Shown here piece by piece: positions 38,016 to 49,653 of a DNA stretch of 49,653 nucleotides. A program made the translations under genes and the position numbers. The notes beneath the pieces were generated by a model that made no database searches, was not told the origin of the DNA, and saw only the letters and a program-made list of their open reading frames with translations. The DNA is taken from NCBI GenBank assembly GCA_015478945.1, contig JABUQX010078653.1, positions 2,501-52,153 of the forward strand, in the 5' to 3' direction. This DNA comes from Trachelipus rathkii. Lineage: Eukaryota > Arthropoda > Malacostraca > Isopoda > Trachelipodidae. The stretch's first letter is position 1. Each line of letters starts with the position of its first letter.

Positions 38016-40230
38016 CCTCCTTTGGGTTCTACCACAACTATTTGCTCACTTCTTTACCTTTGCTTAACCATCTATATTTCCTCTAGCTATCGGTCCTGCT
38101 CTTTTCAACCAAAATACACGAGAGCACCACAATCACAAGAGGTCACTCGGTAATTCAAAGTGCAGTCCTTTTTCTGACACGGAAATGAACATTCTTCATT
38201 CTTTTTCTGTCAATAGATAAGGATGATTTACCATTATAAGGGTTCTCATGTCCCTTATTCTTTATCTGCCTATTTTTCCTCACAACATTTGCGTCACACT
38301 TTACACTTCATACCCTCCACAAATCACACATATATATGAGACTATACCACTCAAACCTTCTAAAACACAACATTTCCACTCACGTATTCCTACCGATAAT
38401 GACATATCGAAACCATTACCCAAAAACTAGATAAAAGTTTATCCCCGGGAATTCTCTTCTTATATTTATAACTCCTTACTCACTTCAGTCACAAAATAAC
38501 TTAACTATATTCATAGCTATCTTGTATCCTTAGTCTGGAGGCTCTAATTCGCGAGCCATCATCCCAAGTAACTCGGATACCTTGTGAATATTCTTTTCCG
38601 TGATTTTATTTAACTTCATCAAAATAGTTCTTGCAACAGACACTCGGTTTATAATATTACGACAAAAAAATTAGTAGAAAAAATCTTGCAATATTAAAAT
38701 GTTTATTATTTGAACAACAGAACATACCTTAATTTATGCAAAATGATCCTTCTGGTCCTTTGACTTGAAAAAAGGTCTAATGAACAACTTTGACGATAGA
38801 CTTTATCCAAAGATTCCATAAAAATGTTTTTTTCAATGCCTTCGGAGGCCCAGTCTCTTGTCACACTACCACCATGTCAAAACCGAATCTTTGTTATACT
38901 TTCGTCACGCTGTCATGACTATACTCATACGTTTAATCCTCTAAAAGCAGTTGGTTATACCGTGGCCCCTTAACTTGAAGCACCAACACAAATATAGATC
39001 TTGGAATATCCCATCCACATATCACAACGCTTTGCTAGGGCGCGCCTTCTATTATTAGTAAATTCTGTCTGAGGGAGGAGTTCCTTGTTAATAAAAATAA
39101 ACTGTGAGACTTTCACCACTCTCTTTTCTCAGCTCTGTCCTCGGTTTATACCGACATATAAACATATGGTCTCAATACAGCACCATCTATATGTTTTCGT
39201 TTATGAAGTAACTGATCATCATATCAATGGAAGGGAGAAAGAGAGAACATATCTAGGATTCACAAAGAAGACTTATAGAAAAGAAGAAACAAAGAAAGGA
39301 CAAAAAAGGCATAAAAAACATAGTTCCGGGAGCACCTACTATCAAACTCCTATATGACCCTCTATAATGTTCTTTCTATGAGCGGAGATGTCGAATCGTT
39401 ATGGTTTAGACTTTTTATCTACATTAAACTCCAATATACCGCCTGAGCACTTCTCTAAGGTTCTCTAAGTGTCTTTTATAAACTAATCAACTGGTAATGA
39501 AAACCATCTCTCGTTTTAAATTCCTCCTTAAGTGGTTATGAACAGTCTAAAGTGCTATTACGTTCTCGCATCGCATCTCCAGACTTAATAGCAATCATAC
39601 AATAAGGAAATAATGACATAGTAACACATCACTTGTCGACCATCACTTTTAATAAAACTAAAATACGATAATTGCGCTGTAACACGTTGGTCACAAGGCG
39701 TATCTACAACCAATGAGCTTAATATATTATATTGTCATGAGTGGTCGCATTCACCTTTCATTTCCTCCACACCCTTACCTATAATATCTGTTTGTAGGAT
39801 ATTCTCTTTCCATCCTTATGTATTTCTTACTAGATTTAATACCGCTCACTTTAAAGCCTGCGTCTGTGCTATTCATATGCAGTAATTTGCGCACTAGAGG
39901 GTGAATATTCTATTTAGAGAGTATACACCCCCATCCTTGAAATAGGGCTTTCATGCACACCTAGATGAGTGGAGTGGTGACAACTTAGTAAAGATAATAA
40001 GTAGCATACACGCCGGCTTCAAGTAGGAGGGGAGTATTAATATTGATGGCGAATGAACTGACATCTCCTAATTCCCCCCATCCAAAACATCATTCAGATT
40101 ATCCCAGAAATCGCAATCTCCTCAACATTACTTAGGATAAATTATATATCATAATGTATCGTACATGTCGTTCATACAATTAATTATTATTATAGTTTCA
40201 GATGTTAAAAATGTGGGGAAAAATATTATA
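38016..40230. other. Anonymous unique DNA, no gene assigned
   Basis: Moderately AT-rich. Open plus-strand stretches at 38248-38430 and 39085-39357 are short; the second has a Lys/Glu-rich end (KKTYRKEETKKGQK) that reflects local A/G runs. No motif supports a gene. Confidence 0.5.
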
Positions 40231-40284
40231 TTTTGTTGTGTGTTGTTGTTGTTGTTGTTTTGGTTGTTGTTTTTTGTTGTTGTA
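40231..40284 (+). repeat. (TTG)n microsatellite
   Basis: TTG/GTT trinucleotide run with TTTT interruptions. The Gln-rich minus-strand frame across it is repeat-derived. Confidence 0.92.
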
Positions 40285-40289
40285 ACAAG

Positions 40290-41850
40290 AGAAATCTGGT
40301 TGATTTTTAGAAGTGTCCCTTAACACTGACGCATGGTTCTTATCCTTCAATAAGTGTTCGTTTAAGCTCATGAATTGATGATGCACTTCTCTCTTATCTT
40401 TCAGCTTAGTCTCATGCTAATGAGTGATTTCCAAAATTACAAAAAATGAAAAATTTTCAAGAGGGAAATAAATTATATATCGTCATATAATGTTTTGTAA
40501 ACACATTTAGGTCAAAACTATATTAATTATATACTCCTAGACTTTCGCATGTTTAACTCAACTATGCTAATAACACACACAAAGATCTATCTCTAATAAG
40601 GTCTCGATAACAAATCGAAGATTTTATACAACTTGATCCAAAAATCTGTAAAATCAACTTTGATGTCTAATCATTTACACCCATCTTCATACACATTCAT
40701 CCATATCTTCAGTATCAAGACGACGACAAGAACAAACATTTCATACTCCATACCAGCTGCCAACGATACACATTTTAATTCACGTTTTCCTCTTTGTCAT
40801 TACTTTGTTCCACGAGTATACTGACGAGCAAATCAAACAATTTGCACTTTTCTAAATCACATCCAAAAGAGTCGAGCTCTATGGATCTTCGCTCACGAAA
40901 CCATTTATTCCTCCACTGCACAATTTTCTATATACAGATAAGGCGTATTCATACGAATTTTTTCGCACCGAAGCGAACCATGATCGCGGTTACGTGTACT
41001 CTAGCCGAGATCTATTGGAACCTTTTCTCACAGATTGCGTACATTGACGCGTTATTATGAAGTCTTTAAAGGTCAAAGATATATGTGGCACACTGAAGAG
41101 GCAAGGCTCAATCACTATCTTACTACCTCAAAATTATTCTGAGTTCTTCCATTTAGTTCTGCCATACTATTCGCTTAAAATGTTCAATGGTACATAATAC
41201 AGATGATGGAACAATTTTTCTTCTCGTGCCTATAAAGACAGTTTATATTGGCAGTGAGAAGGAGAGGAGATGAAAGGTATGTTGTCAAATTGAATGTATT
41301 GGGTAAACTTTACGATTATGTTGCCACATGTGAGATAATATGATATGTTAGTATATGATATGTTGTCTGGACGACGAGTGTGGACCAACACAGTAAGTTA
41401 TGAATAATTTCATACTTATATTGTTGAAACCACTACAACAATTTAATTTGAGAAAAAACAAGTCGAGAGGTGTACTCCGTCAATAACAGGCTTCCAACAT
41501 ACCATAAGACAAAATCCTATTAGAAAGATGGTATAATAATATGTAAAAATTATAAGTTCCTACACCCACAAGATAAATTCTGATAATTCTCAAATAATTT
41601 TTAATATTATTAACTCTTATCCTTTACTAATCATACACTCATAAACTTCACCCTCATCATATTAAAAATAAAAAAAAAACCCCTTTTTTAAATATTAAGA
41701 AAATTTTTATTATATTTAAATTAGAAGATAAGGTGGATGGAAAAATGCCTGCAAGAATCTCTTATAATATTTATAATCAAATTATACATGTATTCTAGAA
41801 AATGAACTCTAATAAACCTCTATGATTTACTTTAAGGTAAAATGCACTGA
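40290..41850. other. Anonymous unique DNA, no gene assigned
   Basis: Composition is near the window average. Short plus frames at 40633-40824 and 40794-41060 overlap and lack domains. No RNA gene was seen. Confidence 0.5.
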
Positions 41851-41859
41851 ACATTTATA

Positions 41860-41903
41860 TATATATAGTATATAAGATAATATAATTTTATTATATTAAT
41901 ATT

Positions 41904-41946
<43 letters not shown>

Positions 41947-42165
41947 TAATTAAATATTATATATATTATATATATATAATTTGTAATAATTATTATTTTG
42001 TACTATTATTATATAATTAATTTAATTATTTAATTATTATTATTATTTTATTATTATCCTTATTATTATAATTATTATTATTGTTTATTATTTATTTAAT
42101 TAATTTAATTTATAATTAATTATTAATTATATTATTTTATATTTAATATTATTATTTATATTTAT
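41860..42165. repeat. (TA)n then (ATT)n tract
   Basis: TA repeat to about 41990, then ATT/TTA trinucleotide-rich sequence. Confidence 0.9.
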
Positions 42166-42609
42166 TATTTGATTATGTGAGTATGCTTGATCTGATTATA
42201 ATCAATGTTGAGGTTTGTGCATTAAATATTATATCTTATACTAACATATTTCCTTGATATTTATATATAGTGTTCTGCGAAAACTTCTAATTATACGGGT
42301 CATGCTAAAGATAATAGTTGTTCAGAGAGATTAGTGAGACGATGACGCAAATTGAATCTGAGCGTTAGTTAGGAAAAATATCTGCCGATATTACTAAATG
42401 AGCTCGATACGATGATGACAGCATATGACAGAACTTTGAATTCTATAATTCCTAAAGCTCGCATCGATATACCTACTAAAATATTATTGGTAAAGTCTAT
42501 ATATACTAGGGTGAAAACATCGGGTGAGATCGTATCTCACACTCACACACGAGGTGTTAAAAAAAAAATTATGTAAGTTTTTAAGAAAAAAAGTACTCAG
42601 CTCCACAGT

Positions 42610-42614
42610 ATACC

Positions 42615-42645
<31 letters not shown>

Positions 42646-42760
42646 AATATATATATAATATATAATATATATATATTATATATAATATTAATATAATATA
42701 ATATAATATATATATATATATTATATATATATATTATATATATATAATTATAGAATATAG
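42610..42760. repeat. (TA)n tract
   Basis: TA/TAAT repeat. The Ile/Tyr-only minus-strand open frame over it is an artefact of the repeat. Confidence 0.93.
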
Positions 42761-42949
42761 CAAATATTGCGTTAGCGAGATGAATAAGATAATATATATG
42801 GTAGGTAATATATCTCTTTCGCGGATTCAAATGAGAAATATTATATAAACAAGAGTGTATAAATTAAATAGTTAGAGTATCATATGGAATTATGAATTAG
42901 GTGATAATAAGTCGCTTGGCATAAGCATTAAATATATATTAATATGGTA

Positions 42950-45720
42950 ATTAATATGTGTGAAACGACCGACTGGGAGACCGAAAGAAAATGTGGATTT
43001 TGACAAGATGATATCAGAAAGAAAATGTGAGTTGGCCATAAATTAGAAAAAGTAAATATAAATAGAGTAGATTTAGGTAAGGGTATTTTTCTGAGGTGGT
43101 TATGATATGGATTTGGGACCTAAATGTGTTTCTTGAATAATAAGAATATATACCATATATAATAGTGAATTATCTTACTATTAGCATGATATGTTAGAAG
43201 TTTGAGGGAATTAAATATAATACTTATTTTTTCTGCTCAGCGAGACAGCGAGTTGCTCAGATGTCTCACCGATGGTATGAGGATCTCGTAGATAAGAGGA
43301 GGAGAAATAATCTTCTGTGACTCATTCAATTCCTTTATTATACTGAGGAGGCCTAGCCTCGAGAGTTACGTTCCCCAGTACTAAACTATGTGTTGACTTG
43401 AGAAATATCCAGGTACTTTGTTCACACACTACGGTTCTTTGTATAACACCGTTCTTTTTTTGCGGAGTGAGGAACCGTGGGATGGCTCATAGATAGGAGA
43501 ATACAAGAAGTCTGCACCCACGAGATTACTTATAGAGTTAAATCATTATACTACAATGATTCCAAACGCAAGAGTCCAGTGTTTATGAATTCACCGGTGT
43601 ATGATAAGTAAGTAAATATCTTCTGTGACTCATTTCATTTAAATGGAGTATGTCCATCTGAAGGGAAACAGTTGAAGAGTAAGTACTAGAATATTTTTTG
43701 GGATATAATTGAAAATGAATTTCTGGATGGGCGTTGATATAAGTAGGTAAGTTTTATAGATTGGATAGTGTTACGGGGAGATACCTGAATGGTATTTAGA
43801 GATTATAGGTGATCAAAAAAGGTGAGAAATGGAGTATTAAACACGCAAGTACGTATATTATTTTTAGAGGAGTTATGGACTAGGGAGATAAATTAGAAGT
43901 ATATATGAGGTAGGATAATGGTGATTTGAATTTATTAAAAAATATGTCATTTCAAAATATTTCGTTTTTATATTTCATTTTATAACTTTCTATTCAGAAT
44001 CATAATTTGAAACTCCATAATGATATATATATATTTATTTATTATATCTAGAGTTGTGATGTATTTGTAAGAAGATGAGTATTAACTAGAGAAGATGAAA
44101 GTATAGATTGGATTAATGTGTATTTGTGTTCGGTGAAGTAGAAAGGAGATGTTGAAGTATGTAGTATATGGATGTTAAATCAGATTAAAGTCGATTTTAG
44201 AGGAATGTTAGATATTACGAGATCATATTGTTAATAGTTCCTAATGTAATTAAGTAGTAGGAGGCTTCGGATAATGGAAGACGTGAAGGTGATACGACAG
44301 GAAGTAGGTATTTAAAAAATAACAATATTAAGCATATTCGTATTTTAAGTGACAAAGACAATAAGGATAAGTATTAGTAAGTAACGCTCGAGCTGTAAAA
44401 TATCGATTGATAATGTGAACAAGAGTTGTTATTACTTTGAGAGAAACAAATATATGGGGGCAAAATGAAGGATAGCAATTGTTAGTAGTTTAGCATAAAG
44501 GAAGTGAGTGTAGGATGTTATGCTAAGATATAGGAAAGTAAGATTTTTAAGTTAAGTCGAAATGGTAGGAATGAAGAGTGAGTGTAATGAAAGCGGATTA
44601 ATCAAGGTAAAAAATAGAAGTACGTGGTGAATTATATCACTATAAAATAAGTACTATACGTAATAGAATGAATTCTAAAAGAAAATGATATGTTACTATT
44701 TTTGATAAATATATATTTAATAAAGAATGAATGGAAAAAAGAAATACTAAACAAGGCCTTTATCAGTCGAAAGTTCCTTATATATATAAGGTAAATTTGA
44801 AACAGTTCTTGGAATAAGGTAAGGATTTGAAAATATGAAGGAACATTTAAAAAAGGGAATTATTTATATAGTAGATAGCTCATTATCATGGAATAGAAGC
44901 GAGGTAAATAGTTATAGAATTTAGAAATATTAAGAGTTTGAAAAATCTGGCTTAAAATAATGAATAGGGATTGAGTGATTTATTTGAAAACTGATGAAAT
45001 GGATGTTATGGGGAGGATGTAGATGGAATAGAACACTTAGAAAATATCTTTGACTAACAATATATAACGTAATGATGGGAGTGTTAGTGAATGTGTGTGG
45101 TTTTGTTATATTTTGAGTGCTTATAAGTAATTAGAGAATAAGGTAATATTTGGGGGATGAGTAGTTATATAGTAAGAGAGGAGATTTAAGGTAATGGGTT
45201 ATGAGAAAGTTGAATAGTAATTATATTGGATAAAGTATTCAGGTTATATATATATAGATTTAAATTTAAACTGGTAAATTAGATCTAGGAGCGGAGGCGA
45301 GAATGTAGTAGATTATTTAAATTGGAGTTTGGAGTTTTGTGTAAATAATAGACGTTTATGATGGAGTTAATAGTTATCCAAAGAGATTTAGTGATAAGGA
45401 GAGCGGTAATTAGTACCTTTTATACTTTAATATTAAAGGTATAGGGAAGAAAAGGTAGGATTGTATGAAAATATCTAATATTTATGAGGGAATAAAGTTT
45501 ATTTTGTAGTGTTTAGTATAGGAAGGTATATCCAAAACTAAAGGGAATGACATGGTTGTGAGCTTTATTTGAGTGGAATATGCTTATTAATGGAACATAC
45601 TTGTCGTATGGATACGAGTGCTGGAACCTGTAGAGGAGTTATTTGGCTTAAAGAGTGTGACGTAGGTTAGAAGAAACTAGTAAGAGATTGTACGTAATTC
45701 AATTAGGAAATAAAGATAAA
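42950..45720 (+). other. Purine-rich anonymous stretch, possible decayed coding DNA
   Basis: The plus strand is conspicuously rich in G and A (gaagtgagtg, ggagaggag, ggaagaaaagg) with no long open frame. Around 45.29-45.42 kb a frame-hopping reading gives fragments such as LEFGVLCK and MMELIVIQRDLVIRR, loosely like the part of a LINE endonuclease after its GDFN motif. The opposite skew at 31.2-38.5 kb goes with minus-strand retroelement pieces, so this stretch may be plus-strand retroelement debris. That is inference only. Confidence 0.25.
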
Positions 45721-46152
45721 GAGTGATGTGCGATTCTCAATCATCTTTACTTGATACCATCTACAATCTGAAATCTTCGAGAAACTTACTTGCAGGGAGA
45801 AAGAAGAATAATCATATTTAGCTCTTTCTATTCTGATTTACCAATCAGGTCTCGTTCACATTGACTCTCAGAGTTAAATTCGGTGACGCTCTCTTTTATG
45901 TCGCAGCATACACTATCACAGCGACTTATTCATTTCTTTCTTTTTTGCTTTCTGTTGGTCTGGTTCTTAACGCTTCCTCTGAATGTTGACATTCCAAAAC
46001 TTCGTTCTTATCGTTTACGCATTCGCGAAGTCTTCTTTCGTTGTCATAGTATACTTCTAGCGTCTCTTATCTGAGTCGAAAAAATATCGGGCCTTTAGGA
46101 GCAAATCTATGAACAAGCGGGCAGAGTGTAGGTCGAGATAACCTAAGATGTT

Positions 46153-46347
46153 TTGTATGTTGGAATAGTTACTCCTTGGAGATTAATACTTATTATTTTC
46201 ATCATGGTAGCATATGGACAGGGTTATGAAAGAATTCGGGTGGGGATGGCAGGAAATGGTGTTAGAATGAATGGAGATGAGAGGAGTGAGGGTGCCCTAC
46301 CTATTATTATCCCCCGGGATTTTGAAAATTGGTTCTGTGTGGCTTGA
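46153..46347 (+). CDS. Open frame of 64 codons, unrecognised
   Basis: The frame has no ATG at its first codon (ttg tat gtt). A hydrophobic start (LILIIFIMVAYGQGYERI) precedes a Gly/Arg/Asn-rich middle and ALPIIIPRDFENW. The order beta-strand, Tyr-Gly, then III-x-x-DF-E-N faintly recalls the YGPP...GDFN layout of LINE endonucleases, which would fit the purine-rich, possibly coding character of the preceding 3 kb. The diagnostic G-D-F-N is not intact. Confidence 0.2.
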   Translation: MYVGIVTPWRLILIIFIMVAYGQGYERIRVGMAGNGVRMNGDERSEGALPIIIPRDFENWFCVA

Positions 46348-46359
46348 AATCTGAGAGGT

Positions 46360-47100
46360 TTTGAGAAGGATTGGGTAGAGAGATTTGGCAAAAGGAGGAT
46401 GTGTAAAAGGAGGGGTTTAGAAAGTAAACGTAGATAAGAGGTAAGGTTATGGTTTTGTGAGTGAGGAGCAGTCCTCAGTGTGAGTTTAATGACAATCTAA
46501 AGCACTTGAATGTAAGACAGCTGGAGCATAGTTGATCCTGATAGTTTTTTAAAATTATATTTAGGGTATGTGTTGGATTAAGAAGGGAAGGATGATGCAT
46601 TATAATTTATTACATTCTCAAAGTTATTTGATGAATTAGGTCAATTGGAAGTGAGTTATGTCTATAGGTAGATTAAATATAATAATCGAGATTTATTTAT
46701 GGTTGAATAATGTGATAAGGGATTCTTAAAGTCTTATTAAGAGTGCGCTAGATTGATCTTATAACATGTATAATATTAGGTTATGATTTTACCTATATAC
46801 CATTATAGGCCCTAATTTTACAACTTGTGTTATTGTTGTATGGCGGGTTTCAAGTAGTTTGTGGAAAATTTTTTTATAATATATATAGAATAAACTATGG
46901 GTCTGGAATAAGAAGTATATGAATTACATTAAAGTTCTAATACTATGTGTTTACTAAAATTTATGGACAATCTTATGGAGGGCCATTGCCTAGAGGTAGT
47001 GTAGAAATAAGAATAATTTAAATTATAAATTTAAATTAGATACAACTGTTAAATTTAGAATAACGATATTATATTTAATATATATATATAATAGATATAC
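46360..47100. other. Anonymous AT-rich DNA
   Basis: No supported gene. The purine bias fades near 46.5 kb. A small TA run is at about 47075-47105. Confidence 0.55.
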
Positions 47101-47199
47101 TATATAGATGATTGTGATGGATGTGAAGAAATAAGGGGTAAATGACCGCAAGAATATTAAATGATAAGTACTAAGTTATGAAGTGTTAGAGAATATGGT

Positions 47200-48140
47200 G
47201 TGATATTGTTTAGTCAATCTACAAACAGACTCATTGCGAAAGCCTGAATGATAATCGAGTGATCTCACTAACAATGATAAGTTGACGGGACATGGAACTT
47301 AAAAATATTAGCTGGGGTTGTTTTCCAAATTTTGAGTTATATCAATCTTCCATCATATTGGTAAGCTTAACCTCTAATGAAGTTGAGTACCATATAATAT
47401 GTACAATTATTTTCATTTTTCTCTTTTCACATTGATCCAATAATCCATTCTTCTTAACAGATTAATGGACACGATGCTCGCTCGATGTGGAAACCTCCGA
47501 TCTCTGCGTTCACATGCTCACTAACCATACTCTCTAATAGGCGATACCTCCATGATGAGCTATAACACGTTGGAATTGAGAGAATCTGCTGTAGAATTAC
47601 TGAATTATATCTGAAGTGGTATAATTCAAACATGTGAGTTCGCACACGGTACGAGGACGAGTAGCGAAACATAGAGTACAACTATTGAGTCAAGTCTATA
47701 GTAGAAGAGATTTCACTATGAGAGAGTGAGGATTTTCGGAGAGAGTAATCTTTGGATTCCGAGACCATGATGTGCCGTCACGAGAACGAGTTATCAATAT
47801 TATATGTATGGGCGTAATATGTGTACAGAAGTGGTGCAAACCAACACTCCCTGCTCGCACTGATAAGGGACCTGAACACCTAGTCTATCACAACTCTAGA
47901 CGACTTAGATTATTTTTCTCTCTTCACCACTTATATCAGACGAGTAGTTTAAATATTTGTTCGACACTAAAACAGTTTCATGATCCCGGGAGTATCACTC
48001 GCCCATGCAGAGCATTCCAAACTCATACATGGTCGAGTAGGAGTATTTTTAACAGCACCATCACTTCACGTATGAACAGATAGTTACTACTCGTAATACT
48101 CTCTTTAACGGCAAATCCCAACAATAGAGCCCTAAGGGGA
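47200..48140. other. Ordinary-composition block, no gene assigned
   Basis: GC content is higher than in the flanks. A minus frame (47681-47454, 75 codons, including SMVSEHVNAEIGGFHIERAS) and a plus frame (47772-48083, 103 codons, beginning at GTG) are open but not on the same strand. Neither has a recognisable domain. It may include a real exon, but the strand cannot be decided by eye. Confidence 0.3.
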
Positions 48141-48149
48141 ATCACGGTT

Positions 48150-48775
48150 TAAAATAGCTCGAACGTCAGCGACCTTGTCTCTCCTTATCAATTCTTCATT
48201 GCTATTGCTATATTTCTTTTAAATTGTTTCTAGTTTTTTTTTTCTTCATTATTTATATATCGACACATGACACGCAAAGTCTTTGGCGAGCAAAAAATAG
48301 AGAGGAAAGAATAAGGAAGAAATATAATAATAATTTACTTACATAATAATATAATTATATATGAATTAGTTTATTTATTTTTATGAGGTGAGGAAATATA
48401 TGTATTTATATTATAGTAGGTATGGGTATACGGAGCTACGATTTTTAGGGGTGAGGAACAAATAGAGTGGTACGTATTCTTACCTTCACCTATATCCCTA
48501 GTCGTTTCACCACCATAGTGAGACCTATATAAGTAAGATGCGACCCATCCATCATCCCACCCCCGACTTCCTTTGATCTATTTCTTCCCTACTTAAGACT
48601 TGCGTTCGTGAGGCTTAAAACCTAGGGGTTTTTGAGATTATCGACCCACTTGGAAAAATTAATCATAAAATGACTAAATTATGACCATATTTATTAATTT
48701 TTAACGCAAGTATCAGAAAATTTTTTCATTTTTTGATCATTACTTTTTATAAATGATTTTTATAAATAATCAATC
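48150..48775. other. Anonymous AT-rich DNA
   Basis: Short A/T homopolymers and a pyrimidine-rich patch near 48.54-48.60 kb. No gene or RNA signature was seen. Confidence 0.55.
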
Positions 48776-48779
48776 TTAA

Positions 48780-49173
48780 AAAAAATATTTCCAAAACTTT
48801 GAACTCGTTCGTTACCACTTAAAATTCATTGTTAGTACCATATACATATCATATACTAGCAATATATAAAAAAAAAAACTGGACGGAGTCCATAAAAACA
48901 AAAACAGGTCCTATAATATTTTTTGGAACAATTCCGTTACCACTGCAAATTGACTTGATATGATCATACAGTAACATATTTTTTAAAAAAAAACAAAAAA
49001 AACAAAAAAAAAATCTTCCGGAGTCATAAAACAATAACAGTCTTTATATCTATTTTTGAAAATCATGGTCCGTCACCACTTTAAAGTTAAGTTGTTTGTA
49101 ATCATATACAAGCAATATATTGAAAAAAAAAAAAAAAATCTAAACCTGGGGAGTCTAAAAACATAACAGGTCC

Positions 49174-49182
<9 letters not shown>
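48780..49182 (+). repeat. A-rich tandem repeat, unit about 125-136 bp, about 3 copies
   Basis: A gttaccact-type box recurs at 48811, 48936 and 49072 (the last with a C for T), giving spacings of 125 and 136. Each unit continues with an agcaatatat-like segment (diverged in the second unit), a poly-A run, a ggagtc box, ataaaa-c, and aacaggtcctata (diverged in the second unit). The poly-A run varies in length between units. It looks like a short satellite or the internal tandem repeat of a transposable element. Confidence 0.8.
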
Positions 49183-49206
<24 letters not shown>

Positions 49207-49275
49207 AATATATAATAATATATATACTATAATATTATAATATTAAATATATTATATATACTATATTAATATACA
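49177..49275. repeat. (TA)n tract
   Basis: Pure TA for about 27 bases, then TA/TAAT mixture, directly following the tandem repeat. Confidence 0.93.
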
Positions 49276-49525
49276 GTGAAGAAAATATGGATTTTCTTGA
49301 ATCTCCTTAAATACCATTGAATCTGAAAAAAAGGACAAACGCGTAAAAAATATACTCGACAATAAATGACCTTGAAAAATTAATGACGTGTCTGAACTTA
49401 TTTAATATTTAACAAAACCTCCGCCCCAGTAACCAATGTGAGTGGTGGAAAATAATAATAAAAAAAGAAGCATCTGAACAGCTATAACTTAACTCGAGGA
49501 GAAAATAGTGAGATCGTTGTGACAA

Positions 49526-49526
<1 letters not shown>

Positions 49527-49569
<43 letters not shown>

Positions 49570-49642
49570 TATATATAATATAATATATTATATACTAATA
49601 TATATATATATATATAAATATATATATAATTATATATATTAT
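49527..49642. repeat. (TA)n tract at the window end
   Basis: Nearly pure TA run, then TA/TAA mixture, nearly to the last base of the window. Confidence 0.95.
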
Positions 49643-49653
49643 GTCTAAAAAGC

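Noticed and set aside
42597..42830. 77-codon minus-strand frame
   Set aside because: Mostly TA repeat, with Ile/Tyr-only composition.
42950..47600. Possible inverted copy of the 31-38.5 kb block
   Set aside because: Despite opposite base skew, no ordered reverse-complement words were found between the two blocks.
1..49653. CRISPR arrays, rRNA genes, bacterial operons or phage genes
   Set aside because: No regularly spaced direct repeats with unique spacers, no rRNA core motifs, and no dense long ORFs. The composition and repeats are eukaryotic.

Overview
The window looks like non-coding nuclear DNA from an arthropod, most likely a decapod crustacean. That placement is an inference from three things: very dense (TA)n, (GA)n, (CA)n, (CT)n and (TTG)n microsatellites, imperfect TTAGG-type repeats near the left end, and broken LINE retrotransposon reading frames. 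There is no operon structure, no rRNA, no convincing tRNA, no CRISPR array and no intact long gene. Most apparent short ORFs begin at GTG or TTG or are translated TA/GA repeat. Several coding stretches can be followed only by changing frame every 40 to 130 codons. This fits either decayed pseudogenes or a contig made of poorly corrected long reads.

Layout: 1-5.9 kb is repeat and anonymous AT-rich DNA. 5.90-6.64 kb (minus) holds a coding-like locus in three successive frames, starting with a hydrophobic leader. 6.87-7.58 kb is TA repeat. 7.6-13.2 kb is anonymous DNA with a few tiny ORFs and two islands of higher GC (10.04-10.35 and 12.53-13.02 kb). 13.26-25.86 kb is the most striking structure: a degenerate giant inverted repeat folded about a (TA)n tract at 18.66-19.08 kb. 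Exact 10-13 base words pair in order along the arms, and the right arm is about 1.5 kb longer. 26.16-27.81 kb (plus) is an exon-like block with long open segments in shifting frames, ending at a good splice donor.

27.8-31.2 kb is anonymous DNA and TA repeat. 31.28-38.02 kb is a pyrimidine-rich (+ strand) stretch with minus-strand retroelement remains: an endonuclease-like segment, a PWWN linker, a YADD reverse transcriptase box broken by one extra base, an ORF1-like fragment, a probable hAT-type terminal inverted repeat, and a further group of unrecognised open frames. 38.0-42.9 kb is anonymous DNA and SSRs. 42.95-45.72 kb is strongly purine-rich on + and may hold decayed coding material, with one weak ORF downstream at 46.15 kb. 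47.1-48.1 kb is ordinary-composition DNA without a recognised gene. 48.78-49.18 kb holds an A-rich tandem repeat of about 125-136 bp per unit, followed by TA repeats to the end.

No set of genes here works together as a system. The notable content is structural: a long fold-back centred on a self-complementary TA tract, which may be real palindromic DNA or a fold-back artefact of sequencing or amplification.
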